A DNA stretch of 32,339 bases from NCBI GenBank assembly GCA_016872855.1, contig VGYV01000008.1, forward strand, positions 1-32,339. Reading direction: 5' to 3'. The position numbers and the translations under genes are program-made. The DNA is from Planctomycetota bacterium (lineage in GTDB: Bacteria > Planctomycetota > PUPC01 > DSUN01). Below, piece after piece: positions 7,790 to 15,764 of the stretch (the stretch's first letter is position 1; each line of letters opens with the position of its first letter). The notes beneath the pieces are model-generated. The model ran no database searches, was not told where the DNA came from, and saw only the letters and a program-made list of their open reading frames with translations.

Positions 7790-8290
7790 TCAGACGAGCT
7801 TCATCGCAATGCGCTCCTCCAGAATCTCCTTGACCGTGAGGGCGACGATGGCTTTGCCCGTCTGCTTGAACAAGCGGCCGATTTCGTCAAGGGCGTCCTG
7901 AGAATAGCCGAAGGCGACGGGCGAACGGCGGCCACGACGAGGTGCGCAAGCAGGGCCAAAGGGACACAAGGGACCAAAGGGACTCAAGGGACGGAAGAGC
8001 TCGCGTCCCTTACGTCCCTTTGGTCCCTTGGGTCCCTTCGCTGCTTTCCCGGCCGGGAGAGTGGGGCGCATGAATTCGATGTAGGCCTGGGTGGAGGCGT
8101 GGCGGTCGTCGAAGGCGCGCTTCTCGCGCGTCTCGCCCCAGAAGACCCCGTAGTGGCGGTTGGAGTTGAAGGGCGGGTCTATGTAGATGAGGTCCACGCA
8201 GGCGTCGGGGAGTTTTCTCAACTGGTCGAGGTTGTCGCCGCAGTAGATGACGCGGGTGTCCACGAGGCTGGAGGGCTTCTGGGCCGGCAT
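7790..8290 (-). pseudogene. Site-specific DNA methyltransferase with the centre deleted
   Basis: ATG 8290 is preceded by AGGAGA at 7 bases. The N-terminus (VIYCGDNLDQLRKLPDACVD, then IDPPFNSNRHYG) is a typical DPPF-type DNA methyltransferase start, and the frame continues to YIEFMRP. It then enters lysine/glycine/proline-rich repeat translation (AGKAAKGPKGPKGRKG) and rejoins a family-like C-terminus: DALDEIGRLFKQTGK, then ALTVKEILEERIA. Intact relatives are several hundred residues longer, so the catalytic middle and target-recognition part are gone. The deletion joint is occupied by the AAGGGAC inverted repeat (7957-8038). The remaining 166-codon frame is open but cannot encode an active enzyme. 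Confidence 0.8.
7957..8038. repeat. Inverted array of 9-nt units (AAGGGAC / GTCCCTT)
   Basis: Four AAGGGAC-containing units on the left face four GTCCCTT units on the right across a short centre (GGAAGAGCTCGC). The unit period is about 9 bases. It lies inside the methyltransferase remnant and would fold into a long hairpin. Confidence 0.85.
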
Positions 8291-8483
8291 GCGAGGTCTC
8301 CTGTCCGCGGTGCCGGGCTTGAGGATAGCGAAGTCAGGGGGAAAAGTCCACTGCGACTCTCGCTGGGAGTGACGCCCCGAATCCTGGTGCCTCGGGATGG
8401 CACGGGAGTCGAACCCTCCCCCTCCCCCCTCATCTCTGCCCACATGTCGAGGTCTTGTAGCCCGCGAAGGCGGGCGAGCGAGT

Positions 8484-8637
8484 CGTAGCCCAGGGCGACC
8501 GAAGGGAGCCCTGGGATCGGGCGTCCCCATGGTGCAAGCCCCCGAAGGGGGCGCCTCATGACCGTTGAATCGCCCCCTTCGGGGGCTCAATATCGGGGGG
8601 CTTTTCCCAGGGCTCCCTTCGGTCGCCCTGGGCTACG
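8484..8637. repeat. Nested long palindrome in an intergenic region
   Basis: The 33-bp arms 8484-8516 (CGTAGCCCAGGGCGACCGAA...) and 8605-8637 are perfect reverse complements. Inside them are a second perfect 17-bp pair, AGCCCCCGAAGGGGGCG (8537-8553) and its complement (8571-8587), and related single CCCCCGAA-type arms. The region 8291-8791 otherwise holds no gene that I can support. Confidence 0.85.
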
Positions 8638-8725
8638 GCTCAAACGCCCCCATTCGGGGGCTAAGCCAAGCCTGCCAGAGCATGTGGGCAAAGATCAGGG
8701 GCATGCGGTCTCGGTGAGAACATGG

Positions 8726-8760
8726 CAGGGGCGGCGCCTGGCGGGCAGGCGTCGCCCCTG
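8726..8760 (-). terminator. GC-rich hairpin after gdhA, possible terminator
   Basis: The 15-bp arms CAGGGGCGGCGCCTG and CAGGCGTCGCCCCTG (one G-U-type mismatch) enclose a 5-nt loop about 30 bases beyond the gdhA stop. There is no T-run, so it may act as a transcript-end stabiliser or a Rho-assisted stop. Confidence 0.4.
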
Positions 8761-8791
8761 GGGTGGGCTTGGCGTTGTGAGGCGGGCCGGC

Positions 8792-10048
8792 TCAGACCCA
8801 GCCGCGGAGCTTGACGGCCTCGGCGACGCGCTGGACGGCGACCGCGTAGGCGGCGAGGCGCATGTGGACCTTGTGGCGCCGCGACGCGGCCAGGACCGCG
8901 TGGTAGGCGTCCGTCATCTTCTTGTCCAGCATCTCGTGCACCTGCTTCTCGGTCCAGTAGAAGTGGTTGAAGTTCTGGACCATCTCGAAGTAGGAGACGG
9001 TGACGCCGCCGGCGTTGCAGAGGAAGTCGGGGATGACGTGGATGCCGTTCTTGTAGAGAATGGCGTCGGCGTCGGGTGTGGTGGGGCCGTTGGCGGCCTC
9101 GGCCACGACCTTGGCCTTCACCCTGCCGGCGTTGGCGCCGGTGATGACGTTCTCGATGGCCGAGGGCCAAAGGATGTCCACGGGGAGCTCGAGGATTTCT
9201 TCGTTGCTGATCGGCTGGGTGCCGGGGGTGCCGGCGACGGAGCCTGTGCGCTTCTTGTGCTCGAGGATGGCCTTGGGGTCGAGGCCGTCCTGGTTCATCA
9301 CGCCGCCCTGGGTGTCGGTGACGGCGACGACCCTGCAGCCGAAGAGCTCCTTGCCGAGGATGGCGGCGAAGGAGCCGGCGTTGCCGTAGCCCTGGACGGC
9401 GACGGTGGCCTTGGCGAGGTCGAGGCCGAGCTCGTTGGCGGCCTCGCGGACGGTGTACCAGCCGCCGCGTGCGGTGGCGTCGCCGCGGCCGGCCGAGCCG
9501 CCGAGCGCCAGCGGCTTGCCGGTGATGACGCCGAAGGCGTTGTGGCCGGCCAGCTTCGAGTATTCGTCCATCATCCAGGCCATGATTTGCGGAGTGGTGT
9601 AGACGTCGGGGGCGGGAACGTCCTTCTCGGGGCCGAGGATGCGGCCGACGGCCTCGACGTAGGCGCGGCTGAGGCGCTCGAGTTCTGTGGCGGACATGTT
9701 CTTCGGGTTGCAGATGACGCCGCCCTTGCCGCCGCCGAGCGGGATGTCCACCACAGAGCACTTCCACGTCATCCACGCGGCCAGCGCCCGCACAGTGTCA
9801 ATCGTCTCCTCCGGGTGGAAGCGGATGCCGCCCTTGGTCGGCCCGCGGGCGTCGTTGTACTGCACGCGGAAGCCCTGGAAGACCTTCACCCTCCCGTCGT
9901 CCATGCGCACGGGAAGGGTCACGTGCAGCTCGCGCATCGGCACGCGCAGGAACGCGCGCATCGCGGGCTCCAGGCCCAGCAGCTCGGCCGCCTCGTCGAA
10001 CTGCTGCTGGGCAATCGCAAACGGGTTCACGCCCTTCTGCTCTGCCAT
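8792..10048 (-). CDS. gdhA: Glutamate dehydrogenase (Glu/Leu/Phe/Val dehydrogenase family)
   Basis: A 418-residue protein of normal length for the hexameric family. It interconverts 2-oxoglutarate plus ammonium with glutamate using NAD(P)H in the cytoplasm. The substrate-binding segment [11 protein letters not shown] (Lys72) and the catalytic PLGGGKGGV (Lys108) are intact. The Rossmann motif GYGNAGSF (about residue 210) binds the cofactor. The Lys/Gly arrangement fits glutamate rather than branched-chain amino acids, though substrate choice cannot be proved by eye. ATG 10048 has a GAGG site 4 bases upstream. It has its own consensus promoter (10159-10186) with a palindromic operator covering the start of transcription. 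The same operator occurs at the glutamate-synthase gene, which suggests control by nitrogen status. Confidence 0.92.
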   Translation of the reverse strand: MAEQKGVNPFAIAQQQFDEAAELLGLEPAMRAFLRVPMRELHVTLPVRMDDGRVKVFQGFRVQYNDARGPTKGGIRFHPEETIDTVRALAAWMTWKCSVVDIPLGGGKGGVICNPKNMSATELERLSRAYVEAVGRILGPEKDVPAPDVYTTPQIMAWMMDEYSKLAGHNAFGVITGKPLALGGSAGRGDATARGGWYTVREAANELGLDLAKATVAVQGYGNAGSFAAILGKELFGCRVVAVTDTQGGVMNQDGLDPKAILEHKKRTGSVAGTPGTQPISNEEILELPVDILWPSAIENVITGANAGRVKAKVVAEAANGPTTPDADAILYKNGIHVIPDFLCNAGGVTVSYFEMVQNFNHFYWTEKQVHEMLDKKMTDAYHAVLAASRRHKVHMRLAAYAVAVQRVAEAVKLRGWV

Positions 10049-10143
10049 CCAGCCTCATCCTTTCTGGCGGGCCGCACCTGGGCCATAGCCATCTCGCCCT
10101 CGCCGACCGCGGAGGCGCCACCAGGCACCCACCGAAATGCGGC

Positions 10144-10156
10144 GGCAAGCGTTGCC
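10144..10156. promoter_or_regulatory. Palindromic operator GGCAA-N3-TTGCC at the gdhA promoter
   Basis: GGCAAGCGTTGCC is a perfect inverted repeat, extended by one C/G pair on each side. It begins 2 bases downstream of the gdhA -10 box, so it covers the transcription start, a classic repressor position. The same 5-3-5 palindrome is present at 17798-17810. Confidence 0.7.
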
Positions 10157-10158
10157 GT

Positions 10159-10186
10159 ATTATACGCGCCAGCGTCGGCGTGTCAA
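10159..10186 (-). promoter_or_regulatory. Consensus sigma70 promoter of gdhA
   Basis: On the minus strand, TTGACA (10186-10181), a 16-nt spacer and TATAAT (10164-10159) match both consensus hexamers exactly, about 110 bases before the gdhA ATG. Confidence 0.85.
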
Positions 10187-10271
10187 GGCAATTTCAATAA
10201 ACAGACGAGAATCGCCCGTTCGGCCCTAATCGCCGAAAGCCGAAGGCATCGGCAAGTCCGCCCGACGAACT

Positions 10272-10287
10272 GCGCGGAAAGGGGGCA
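10272..10287. repeat. 16-mer shared upstream of the gdhA and glutamate synthase promoters
   Basis: GCGCGGAAAGGGGGCA occurs here and again at 17848-17863, in both cases upstream of a nitrogen-assimilation promoter on the minus strand. Here it runs into GGCAAATTGCC (10284-10294), a tighter version of the operator palindrome. It may be a dispersed intergenic repeat rather than a control site. Confidence 0.5.
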
Positions 10288-10304
10288 AATTGCCGTCCCC
10301 GCCC

Positions 10305-11183
10305 TCAAGAACCCGCCCCGCCGCCGCCAGGGCGCCGCCGCCTCAGATTCGGGCACGGCTGCCGGTCCCCCAGGTAGATGCGCCCCGGCGGACCCTCCAG
10401 CCCCATCGCGTAGCGCACGAGGTCCGGCGGGAACAACTCCTTCGCACTGAGCTGGTAGAGCAAGAACAGGTAGAAGTACAGCAGCGTGTCCTCCCCCGAC
10501 TCGTAGTAGCCGAGGCGCGAGTCGGACGTGAGGACCGTCGGGTGCCAGACCTCCTTGCCCTCCGCGTCCGCCTGCCTGGCGAAGTGGTAGACCAGCCCCT
10601 TGTCGAGCACGCACACCGCATCGGTCCAGTGCTGCCACCGCATCGTGCCGTGGAGGTCGGCGAGCGCCGGCACGGTGGCGTCGAGCCCTGGCCCGTCGAG
10701 CGCGAAGATAGCGCCGAACATCGGCGGGTTCACCGAAGGGCCGCCGATGAGCCTGTGGCCGTGGTGCGACGCCACGATGGCCGAGCGGTCGAGCGCCTTC
10801 GCCGTCGCCACGGCCCCCACCGCGTCGGCCAGCGTTGGGCGACTCAGCTTCGGCTTCACCTCGATCACCGCGAACACGCTCTCGGCGGCGAACACCTGCG
10901 AGCCCTCCGACCGCTGGAGCAGCGGCGCGTGATGCGCGTCGTAGACCACCACGTCCGCCTGACGTGCCACGTGCCCCTTGGAATCCGCCACCTCGCCGCG
11001 CGACACCCCGTAGCGTGGCGGCAGATGCTCGCGCAGGAACTCGATCAGCACCTGCTCGTGGCGCAGCCCCTTCTCGTAGGTATGCTTTCCCCCGGCGAGA
11101 CAGGCATCGAACTTCGCCCTCAGCGCCCGCTGCTCGGCCCGGAACTTCGCCCGCAGTTCCTCGCCCGCGCTCTTCCCTGCCAT
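10305..11183 (-). CDS. DUF6602-like protein with PD-(D/E)XK-type nuclease fold
   Basis: A 292-residue protein. Start ATG 11183 is chosen for the strong AGGAGG site 6 bases upstream; the ORF track's longer form runs into repeat DNA. The N-terminus is a charged helix (EELRAKFRAEQRALRAKFDA). Then come GLRHEQVLIEFLREHLP (Glu43), ADVVVYD (Asp77) and VFAVIEVKPKL (Glu108-x-Lys110). This spacing fits a PD-(D/E)XK-type nuclease core and the DUF6602 family as I recall it. Such stand-alone proteins are often near defence genes, but their function is not established. It lies between gdhA and a restriction-modification pair on the same strand, separated from the latter by repeats and a broken regulator gene. 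A defence role is inference. Confidence 0.65.
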   Translation of the reverse strand: MAGKSAGEELRAKFRAEQRALRAKFDACLAGGKHTYEKGLRHEQVLIEFLREHLPPRYGVSRGEVADSKGHVARQADVVVYDAHHAPLLQRSEGSQVFAAESVFAVIEVKPKLSRPTLADAVGAVATAKALDRSAIVASHHGHRLIGGPSVNPPMFGAIFALDGPGLDATVPALADLHGTMRWQHWTDAVCVLDKGLVYHFARQADAEGKEVWHPTVLTSDSRLGYYESGEDTLLYFYLFLLYQLSAKELFPPDLVRYAMGLEGPPGRIYLGDRQPCPNLRRRRPGGGGAGS

Positions 11184-11267
11184 CGTCGGCCTCCTCGGCG
11201 GCGCCTCCCTCCCCGCATCATAGGAGCCGGGGCAGGCGCAGTCAAGAGGGGGCAGAGAAGAAGGTGC

Positions 11268-11521
11268 CCGCGAAACACGCGAAAGGACGCGGAACCGGGA
11301 TTGCCACCACAGAGGGCACAGAGAGCACAGAGAGAAGCCGCGGAGAAGACTGACAACCACGGATGACACGGATGGGCGCGGATGGGAGGCCAGACGGCAG
11401 TCGGCAGACGGCAGTCGGCAGTCGGCAGACGGCAGGCCGCAATCGTCGTCGTCCTCGTCGTCGTCCTTGTCGTCGTCCTCGTCGTCGAGACTGCCCGCGG
11501 AACACGCGGAACGATGCGGAA
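11268..11521. repeat. Cluster of six different short tandem repeat blocks
   Basis: Successive blocks are GCGAAACAC-type (11268-11295), CACAGAG-type (11304-11337), ACGGATG-type (11356-11386), CAGWCGG heptads (11390-11435), CGTCGTCCT-type (11442-11487) and GCGGAACAC-type (11491-11521). The first and last blocks are similar. The region 11184-11557 holds no supportable intact gene; apparent ORFs here are repeat translations. Confidence 0.85.
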
Positions 11522-11557
11522 GCTTAGACCCGGTACCCGAACACCGATCCCCGCTTC

Positions 11558-11704
11558 TCAGTCCAACTCCGGGATATCCCCTTTCGGCACCAGCAGCCGG
11601 ATGGACCGCGGCTCATGGGGGACCCTGGAGATGAGGCCTGGCTTCTCGAGTGTGAGTACCATCTGGTGGACGGTGGGCGGTGAGACTCGGAAGTATGCCT
11701 GCAT
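11558..11704 (-). pseudogene. Truncated LexA/MarR-like winged-helix regulator (C-terminal part)
   Basis: The 48-codon frame reads MQAYFRVSPPTVHQMVLTLE, then KPGLISRVPHEPRSIRLLVP and a stop. This is the recognition-helix and wing part of a small winged-helix family whose usual form includes about 30-40 more N-terminal residues. The missing front is replaced exactly by the palindromic element at 11705-11789; the ATG lies one base from its edge. GAGGAG from the element could serve as a ribosome site, so a short peptide may still be made, but DNA binding would be impaired. Confidence 0.65.
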
Positions 11705-11789
11705 CTCCTCGTTGCGATGCTCACGCTTCGCAACGCCACTCGTGCGGCTCCCGCCGCGAAGCCATCGAAGCGGGAGCTTCGCGACGAGG
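11705..11789. repeat. MITE/REP-like palindromic element, copy 2
   Basis: An 85-bp element with imperfect terminal inverted repeats: CTCCTCGTTGCGATGCTCAC at the left and GGGAGCTTCGCGACGAGG at the right. In copy 1 (6075-6213) the left arm is cleaner. Both copies share TGCGGCTCCCGCCGCGA in the middle. It separates a truncated winged-helix gene from the 3' end of the nuclease gene. Confidence 0.75.
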
Positions 11790-11794
11790 CACGA

Positions 11795-12523
11795 TCATGT
11801 TCCTCCACAAACGCGCGACGGGCAGGACGGTCGAGAGGCCGAAGGTGGGAAGGGCAGGAAGAGATGAAGAAGCTGGATGCGGCTGGGCCCGCCGCCCTGC
11901 AAGTGCGCTGTCCGAAAAAGGTGGCGTGAGCGACCGAAGCGGTCTTCCGGCGCCCAAGGAGCACAGACATGAAGCGGGGCCTTCGTATATCCGGCTATCC
12001 TGGCTGCCATGAAAGAGGCCGCGGCAGCCGACTTGCCGTCAATGACGAAGGCGAGCATGACTCCCCAGGCGTGACCACGACCGTACTTGTCGCCGACGAA
12101 CCGGAGAACGCCATCCCCAATGTAGTAGGCGGCCCTATCCCGCGGGCCATCAGCAGGCGTGGTGCTCACGCGCTTGCACTCCAGGCGGAGATCGGGTTCA
12201 CCCGAGAAGTTATGGACGATCTCCATGTCAATCCAGCCGTCGGGGACCTCCAACTCATCAGAGGAGAACGTTGCGACCTCAGCCTTGATCCGCACCCACG
12301 GTGTTCTTGGAGTACGCTCTTGTTCGGCCCTGACCATTCGCTGATACAGGCGGCCTGCTGTCCTGCGTTCGCTCGTCCGGTGCTCCACGGTCACGAGCTT
12401 CTCCCGACAGATCTGAATCCACGCCTTGATCACGATCTGTAGAGCGGTCCGGATGACCGCGTGGATGTCGGGAGCGGCTATCAGGGCAGGCTGTGCAAGT
12501 GAGATAGCCGAGTCCTGATTCAT
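11795..12523 (-). CDS. Putative restriction nuclease partner of the 1058-aa methyltransferase
   Basis: A 242-residue ORF whose ATG (12523) overlaps the methyltransferase stop (ATGA), so the two are translationally coupled. Residues 97-118 (WIDMEIVHNFSGEPDLRLECKR) hold Asp99 and Glu115-Cys-Lys117, compatible with a PD-(D/E)XK core. This is the only catalytic hint. I do not recognise the family. The last ~45 residues (from DRFGRSRHLF) are arginine-, serine- and proline-rich and unlike the rest. The stop lies 5 bases from the repeat element at 11705-11789, so the true C-terminus may have been lost. Context supports a restriction endonuclease or nuclease subunit. Confidence 0.55.
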   Translation of the reverse strand: MNQDSAISLAQPALIAAPDIHAVIRTALQIVIKAWIQICREKLVTVEHRTSERRTAGRLYQRMVRAEQERTPRTPWVRIKAEVATFSSDELEVPDGWIDMEIVHNFSGEPDLRLECKRVSTTPADGPRDRAAYYIGDGVLRFVGDKYGRGHAWGVMLAFVIDGKSAAAASFMAARIAGYTKAPLHVCAPWAPEDRFGRSRHLFRTAHLQGGGPSRIQLLHLFLPFPPSASRPSCPSRVCGGT

Positions 12524-15500
12524 CTCCGCCTCAGATGCTCGGCCAAGACGGCATCGCCGTCGTTGAGGCCAGCGGAGCGAGTCCAGAACCGAACCTGCGC
12601 CGGCTTGACGATATAGACCTCGCCAGGGCCGTGTACCCGCAAGTGGCGGCCAGTGTAAACCGGATCTGTAGTCTCGCCCCGCTCCTGCAGCGGACCTGCC
12701 ATCTGGGTGAGCACGCGGTCGAGCTCTGCGCAGACCACAGGGCGCACCTTTGGAACGCGAGCCGGGCGGGCAACTGAGCGGAACTTGACCACGCGCAGCC
12801 TGGATTGGCGGGGGAGATCGAACACCTCCGCCACCAGTTCCTGCTTGTCGCGTACGCTGAGGAACTCGTCCACAACACCTGTGAACTGGGTTGCGTACGC
12901 GCCAAGGTCGTCAACCGTTGCGGGCCGCAAGGCGACCGACTTCTCCTTCTTGAGCTGGAGGTCGATCGTGTAGCCAAGCATGTCCTCGACTAGGATGCGC
13001 TGCCTCGAGTCCAGGCCGTAGAGATCGTAGATCGCATCGTCTAGCTCCACCAACGCCGACGGCCGGACGGCCCCTTTCCTCGAGAACGCGGCCAACGTGG
13101 CCTCCGGATTCAGGAGGCGGTTCGTGCTGCCCCTCATATCATCCAAAGGGGGCGGCAGCGGCAGCCGCAGGAGATCCTCCTTCGTCAGGCTATCGCGTTC
13201 CACCCCCCATGACGAGGAGGTGAGGAAGAAGTAGTATGTGGCCAGCCGCGAGTTCAGCAGCCCATTGACGCAATGCGCCCAACCCCGGATTCCCGGTGAC
13301 ATCGGAAGACCACAAAAGCGCTGGGAGTAAACGATTGAGGCGTCGCAAATGGTGGAGCGTAGCTCCCCGGCACTCACTCCCAGGTTGAACAACAAGAGCG
13401 GGCCTTGGTAGATTTCCGGGTCGCGTGGCCACTGCATCCACTGGTCCATCAAGGGACTCAGACGAGACGTTTCCATTGAGAATGGGCGGAACCCCACCCT
13501 CTCCAAGCAGGGCTGTCCGCGCAGGGATTCTCGAACAGGCCTAGTGCGGTTCTTCTCCTTGCCCCGGATGAAACCCTGGTAGAATTCCAAGCCAGACCGC
13601 GACAGGACTTCGCCTACAGCCACGGCCTCCTTCATCTGCTCGATCACCTCCACGTCGCGCGCGCTGCCCCACGAGGCAACCTTCAGGAGGTCCTCGTGCC
13701 GTGTCGCTCTTGAGACGCTGAGTTGCTTCACCAACTCAGGGCCGACCTCTACCGTGCCATGGTGCTGAAATGTTCGACAGCGCTCAACCGCTGCGAAGGT
13801 GAACGAATCCCCACGCTCCGCTTCCCGGTCGGCGGCGACATAGAGCATCGCGGGGTGCTGCACGTCGGGGAAAAGGTGCTCCTCCCTAAGATTTCTCAAG
13901 TTGATCAGGAAGCGCGGCGTGAAGCGCTCAAGGAGCGCTGCCTTCGCAGCCACCGAATCCTCGTGGTGACTGAAGAAACGGCGAGCGCCGAGGATCATGC
14001 CAATCCTGCCCCCTCTGGCAAGGAAGTCGGCAGCGCGCCAGAGGAACGCCTGATCTGGAGGGTCCTGGGACGGAAGCGGGATATCACGCTCTCGGCAATA
14101 GGTGACGTGGTAGGGCAACCCAACTTGCTTCCGTTCTCCCGAGGCGCTCTCTGCCCTCTCTCCCGCCGGCCGCGTCCACGGCGGGTTGCCAACAACGATG
14201 GCGAATTGCTCGCCAGCAAAGGCTGGATGGTGTCGGAACCGTGCTTCAGGGTCGAATGCATCCGCTGCGAACAGGTTGTGGCCGATCGCTTTGGCTGGCG
14301 GCGCGGTTTCGGCCGGATCGGCGATCAGCGGGCGGAACTTCATACCATTGCCAACCCCGGGATTCGGGTCAAGGTCCAGGGCCGCAAGGTATAGACTCAC
14401 CGCGGCGATATGGATGGCGCCGGGGTTCTCGTCTACTCCGAATATCTGGTTGTAGAGCGTGTCGCGCACGAGGGCGCGGGTTAGGGGCTGGCCGGCAGCG
14501 ATCTGACGGGCGACCAGGTGGCGCAGGCATCCGACAAGGAAGGCCGCCGACCCGCACGCCAAATCGAGAGCCTTTGCGTCCAAAGGCAGCTTGTCGCGGA
14601 AAAGGCCGTCGTTGAAAACTTCAGAGAGCGTGAGGTCAACCAGGTTGCTCGGGGTGTAGTGGGTGCTCTGGCGGCGGGCGCGGACGGGATCGAGGGCGTG
14701 TGCGAATTCCTCGTAGATCGAACTGAGGAGTTCCACAGGGACGACATCGAACTCATAGGGCCAGAGGGATGTCTGTCGGCTCTTGGGATCGCCGCCCGCC
14801 AGGAGGAAACCAAGCTCCTTGAGTTGGTCGGCAGTGTACTTCCTGTCCGTCTGCTTCGCTGGGAAAACGTCGCCATTAAACGTCACGGCAAGCCAATCGA
14901 ACAGCTCTTCCGCTTTGTCCCTGCGCGCGAGCGCATCCCGGAACCTCTCGACCCCAAGCCTCTTCAGGACGCTCGATGGCAGCCAACCCCTTGCCTCGAG
15001 ATAGCTGGCGAAGATGCCGCGGAGCAACAGGCGATGCGCTTCGCCCAGCTCGAGTCCCTTTGCCTGTAGTTGCCGTGCGGCGCTGTTTAGGTTCCGCACA
15101 AGTTCGCGGTCAACGCGGCTGCGCCAAGCGATCTTCCTTCCCGTGCCCACCCAGAAGTCGCCGGCCTCAATCGCCTGGCGCGAGGCAACATCCTTGAGTT
15201 GCTTGATCTGCTCCGCGATGCGCTGAAAGGTGACGACCTCAACACGCCTGAGACCGTCCTCAGGCGGCTCCTCAGGTGCCGGTGGACGGGCGTACGCATT
15301 GAGGATGCGGACCTGGGTGGGGGTCACGACCCACAGCATGGGCGCCCGGCCATGGTTCCACGCCGCCTGTTGCCAGGCCAGCAGCATCTTGGTGAGTTTA
15401 CGTGCGTCCGGTTCGTCTGAGAGGTGCTTGAAGTAGATGCACGGCGAGCCCGAAAGCTCGAAGACGTGCTGGATGCCGAGCTTTCCCCCCTCCGCCTGGG

Positions 15501-15696
15501 GCCGCGCAACCACCTGATAGCGGAGCGCTCGCTCCACGCGCTCTGGGTCCCCCGCAGGTGCTCCGGGCGTGGCCACCAGCGAGGCCATGAGGTCGGACGC
15601 GGACCACATGACCCCGCCCAGAGGCTTACCTTGGCGGTAGAAGCCGGCCTCCTTAAGCACTTCCTCGTAGGGGACTTGGGGGCCCGAACCAGGCAT
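12520..15696 (-). CDS. Large N6-adenine DNA methyltransferase (type II/IIG-like)
   Basis: A 1058-residue protein starting at ATG 15696 with GAGG about 6 bases upstream. The N-terminal ~300 residues are uncharacterised, with segments such as FYRQGKPLGGVMWSASDLMA. The central methyltransferase core shows HYTPSNLVDLTL, motif I ALDLACGSAAFLVG (about residue 390), IFGVDENPGAIHIAA and the catalytic VVGNPPW (about 535). The C-terminal 400 residues (YQGFIRGKEKNRTRP..., VEDMLGYTI) look like target recognition. It would methylate adenine using S-adenosylmethionine. It is the first gene of an operon with the coupled putative nuclease gene downstream, giving a probable two-gene restriction-modification system. 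I see no clear nuclease motif inside the protein itself, but cannot exclude one in its N-terminus. Confidence 0.85.
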   Translation of the reverse strand: MPGSGPQVPYEEVLKEAGFYRQGKPLGGVMWSASDLMASLVATPGAPAGDPERVERALRYQVVARPQAEGGKLGIQHVFELSGSPCIYFKHLSDEPDARKLTKMLLAWQQAAWNHGRAPMLWVVTPTQVRILNAYARPPAPEEPPEDGLRRVEVVTFQRIAEQIKQLKDVASRQAIEAGDFWVGTGRKIAWRSRVDRELVRNLNSAARQLQAKGLELGEAHRLLLRGIFASYLEARGWLPSSVLKRLGVERFRDALARRDKAEELFDWLAVTFNGDVFPAKQTDRKYTADQLKELGFLLAGGDPKSRQTSLWPYEFDVVPVELLSSIYEEFAHALDPVRARRQSTHYTPSNLVDLTLSEVFNDGLFRDKLPLDAKALDLACGSAAFLVGCLRHLVARQIAAGQPLTRALVRDTLYNQIFGVDENPGAIHIAAVSLYLAALDLDPNPGVGNGMKFRPLIADPAETAPPAKAIGHNLFAADAFDPEARFRHHPAFAGEQFAIVVGNPPWTRPAGERAESASGERKQVGLPYHVTYCRERDIPLPSQDPPDQAFLWRAADFLARGGRIGMILGARRFFSHHEDSVAAKAALLERFTPRFLINLRNLREEHLFPDVQHPAMLYVAADREAERGDSFTFAAVERCRTFQHHGTVEVGPELVKQLSVSRATRHEDLLKVASWGSARDVEVIEQMKEAVAVGEVLSRSGLEFYQGFIRGKEKNRTRPVRESLRGQPCLERVGFRPFSMETSRLSPLMDQWMQWPRDPEIYQGPLLLFNLGVSAGELRSTICDASIVYSQRFCGLPMSPGIRGWAHCVNGLLNSRLATYYFFLTSSSWGVERDSLTKEDLLRLPLPPPLDDMRGSTNRLLNPEATLAAFSRKGAVRPSALVELDDAIYDLYGLDSRQRILVEDMLGYTIDLQLKKEKSVALRPATVDDLGAYATQFTGVVDEFLSVRDKQELVAEVFDLPRQSRLRVVKFRSVARPARVPKVRPVVCAELDRVLTQMAGPLQERGETTDPVYTGRHLRVHGPGEVYIVKPAQVRFWTRSAGLNDGDAVLAEHLRRR

Positions 15697-15764
15697 TTCG
15701 AGCCTCAGTGGCAGCGCTCCAAGTGGAACGCTCGGGGACGCGTGGCCGAAATCGGGGCGTGCTA

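Noticed and set aside
8400-8430. tRNA-like T-arm (GGTTCGACTCCC on the minus strand) followed by GGCACCA
   Set aside because: The distance from the T-loop to CCA does not fit a tRNA, and no acceptor, D-arm or anticodon arm can be drawn upstream; tmRNA features are also missing.
8558-10450. 630-aa plus-strand ORF antisense to gdhA
   Set aside because: It is a shadow of the high-GC gdhA frame; its translation is low-complexity (runs of V, G, A, D, H) and gdhA is unmistakable on the other strand.
11242-11505. ORFs rich in RRGRRQGRRRG and LCALCALCGG-type residues
   Set aside because: They are direct translations of the short tandem repeat cluster and have no ribosome site or family support.
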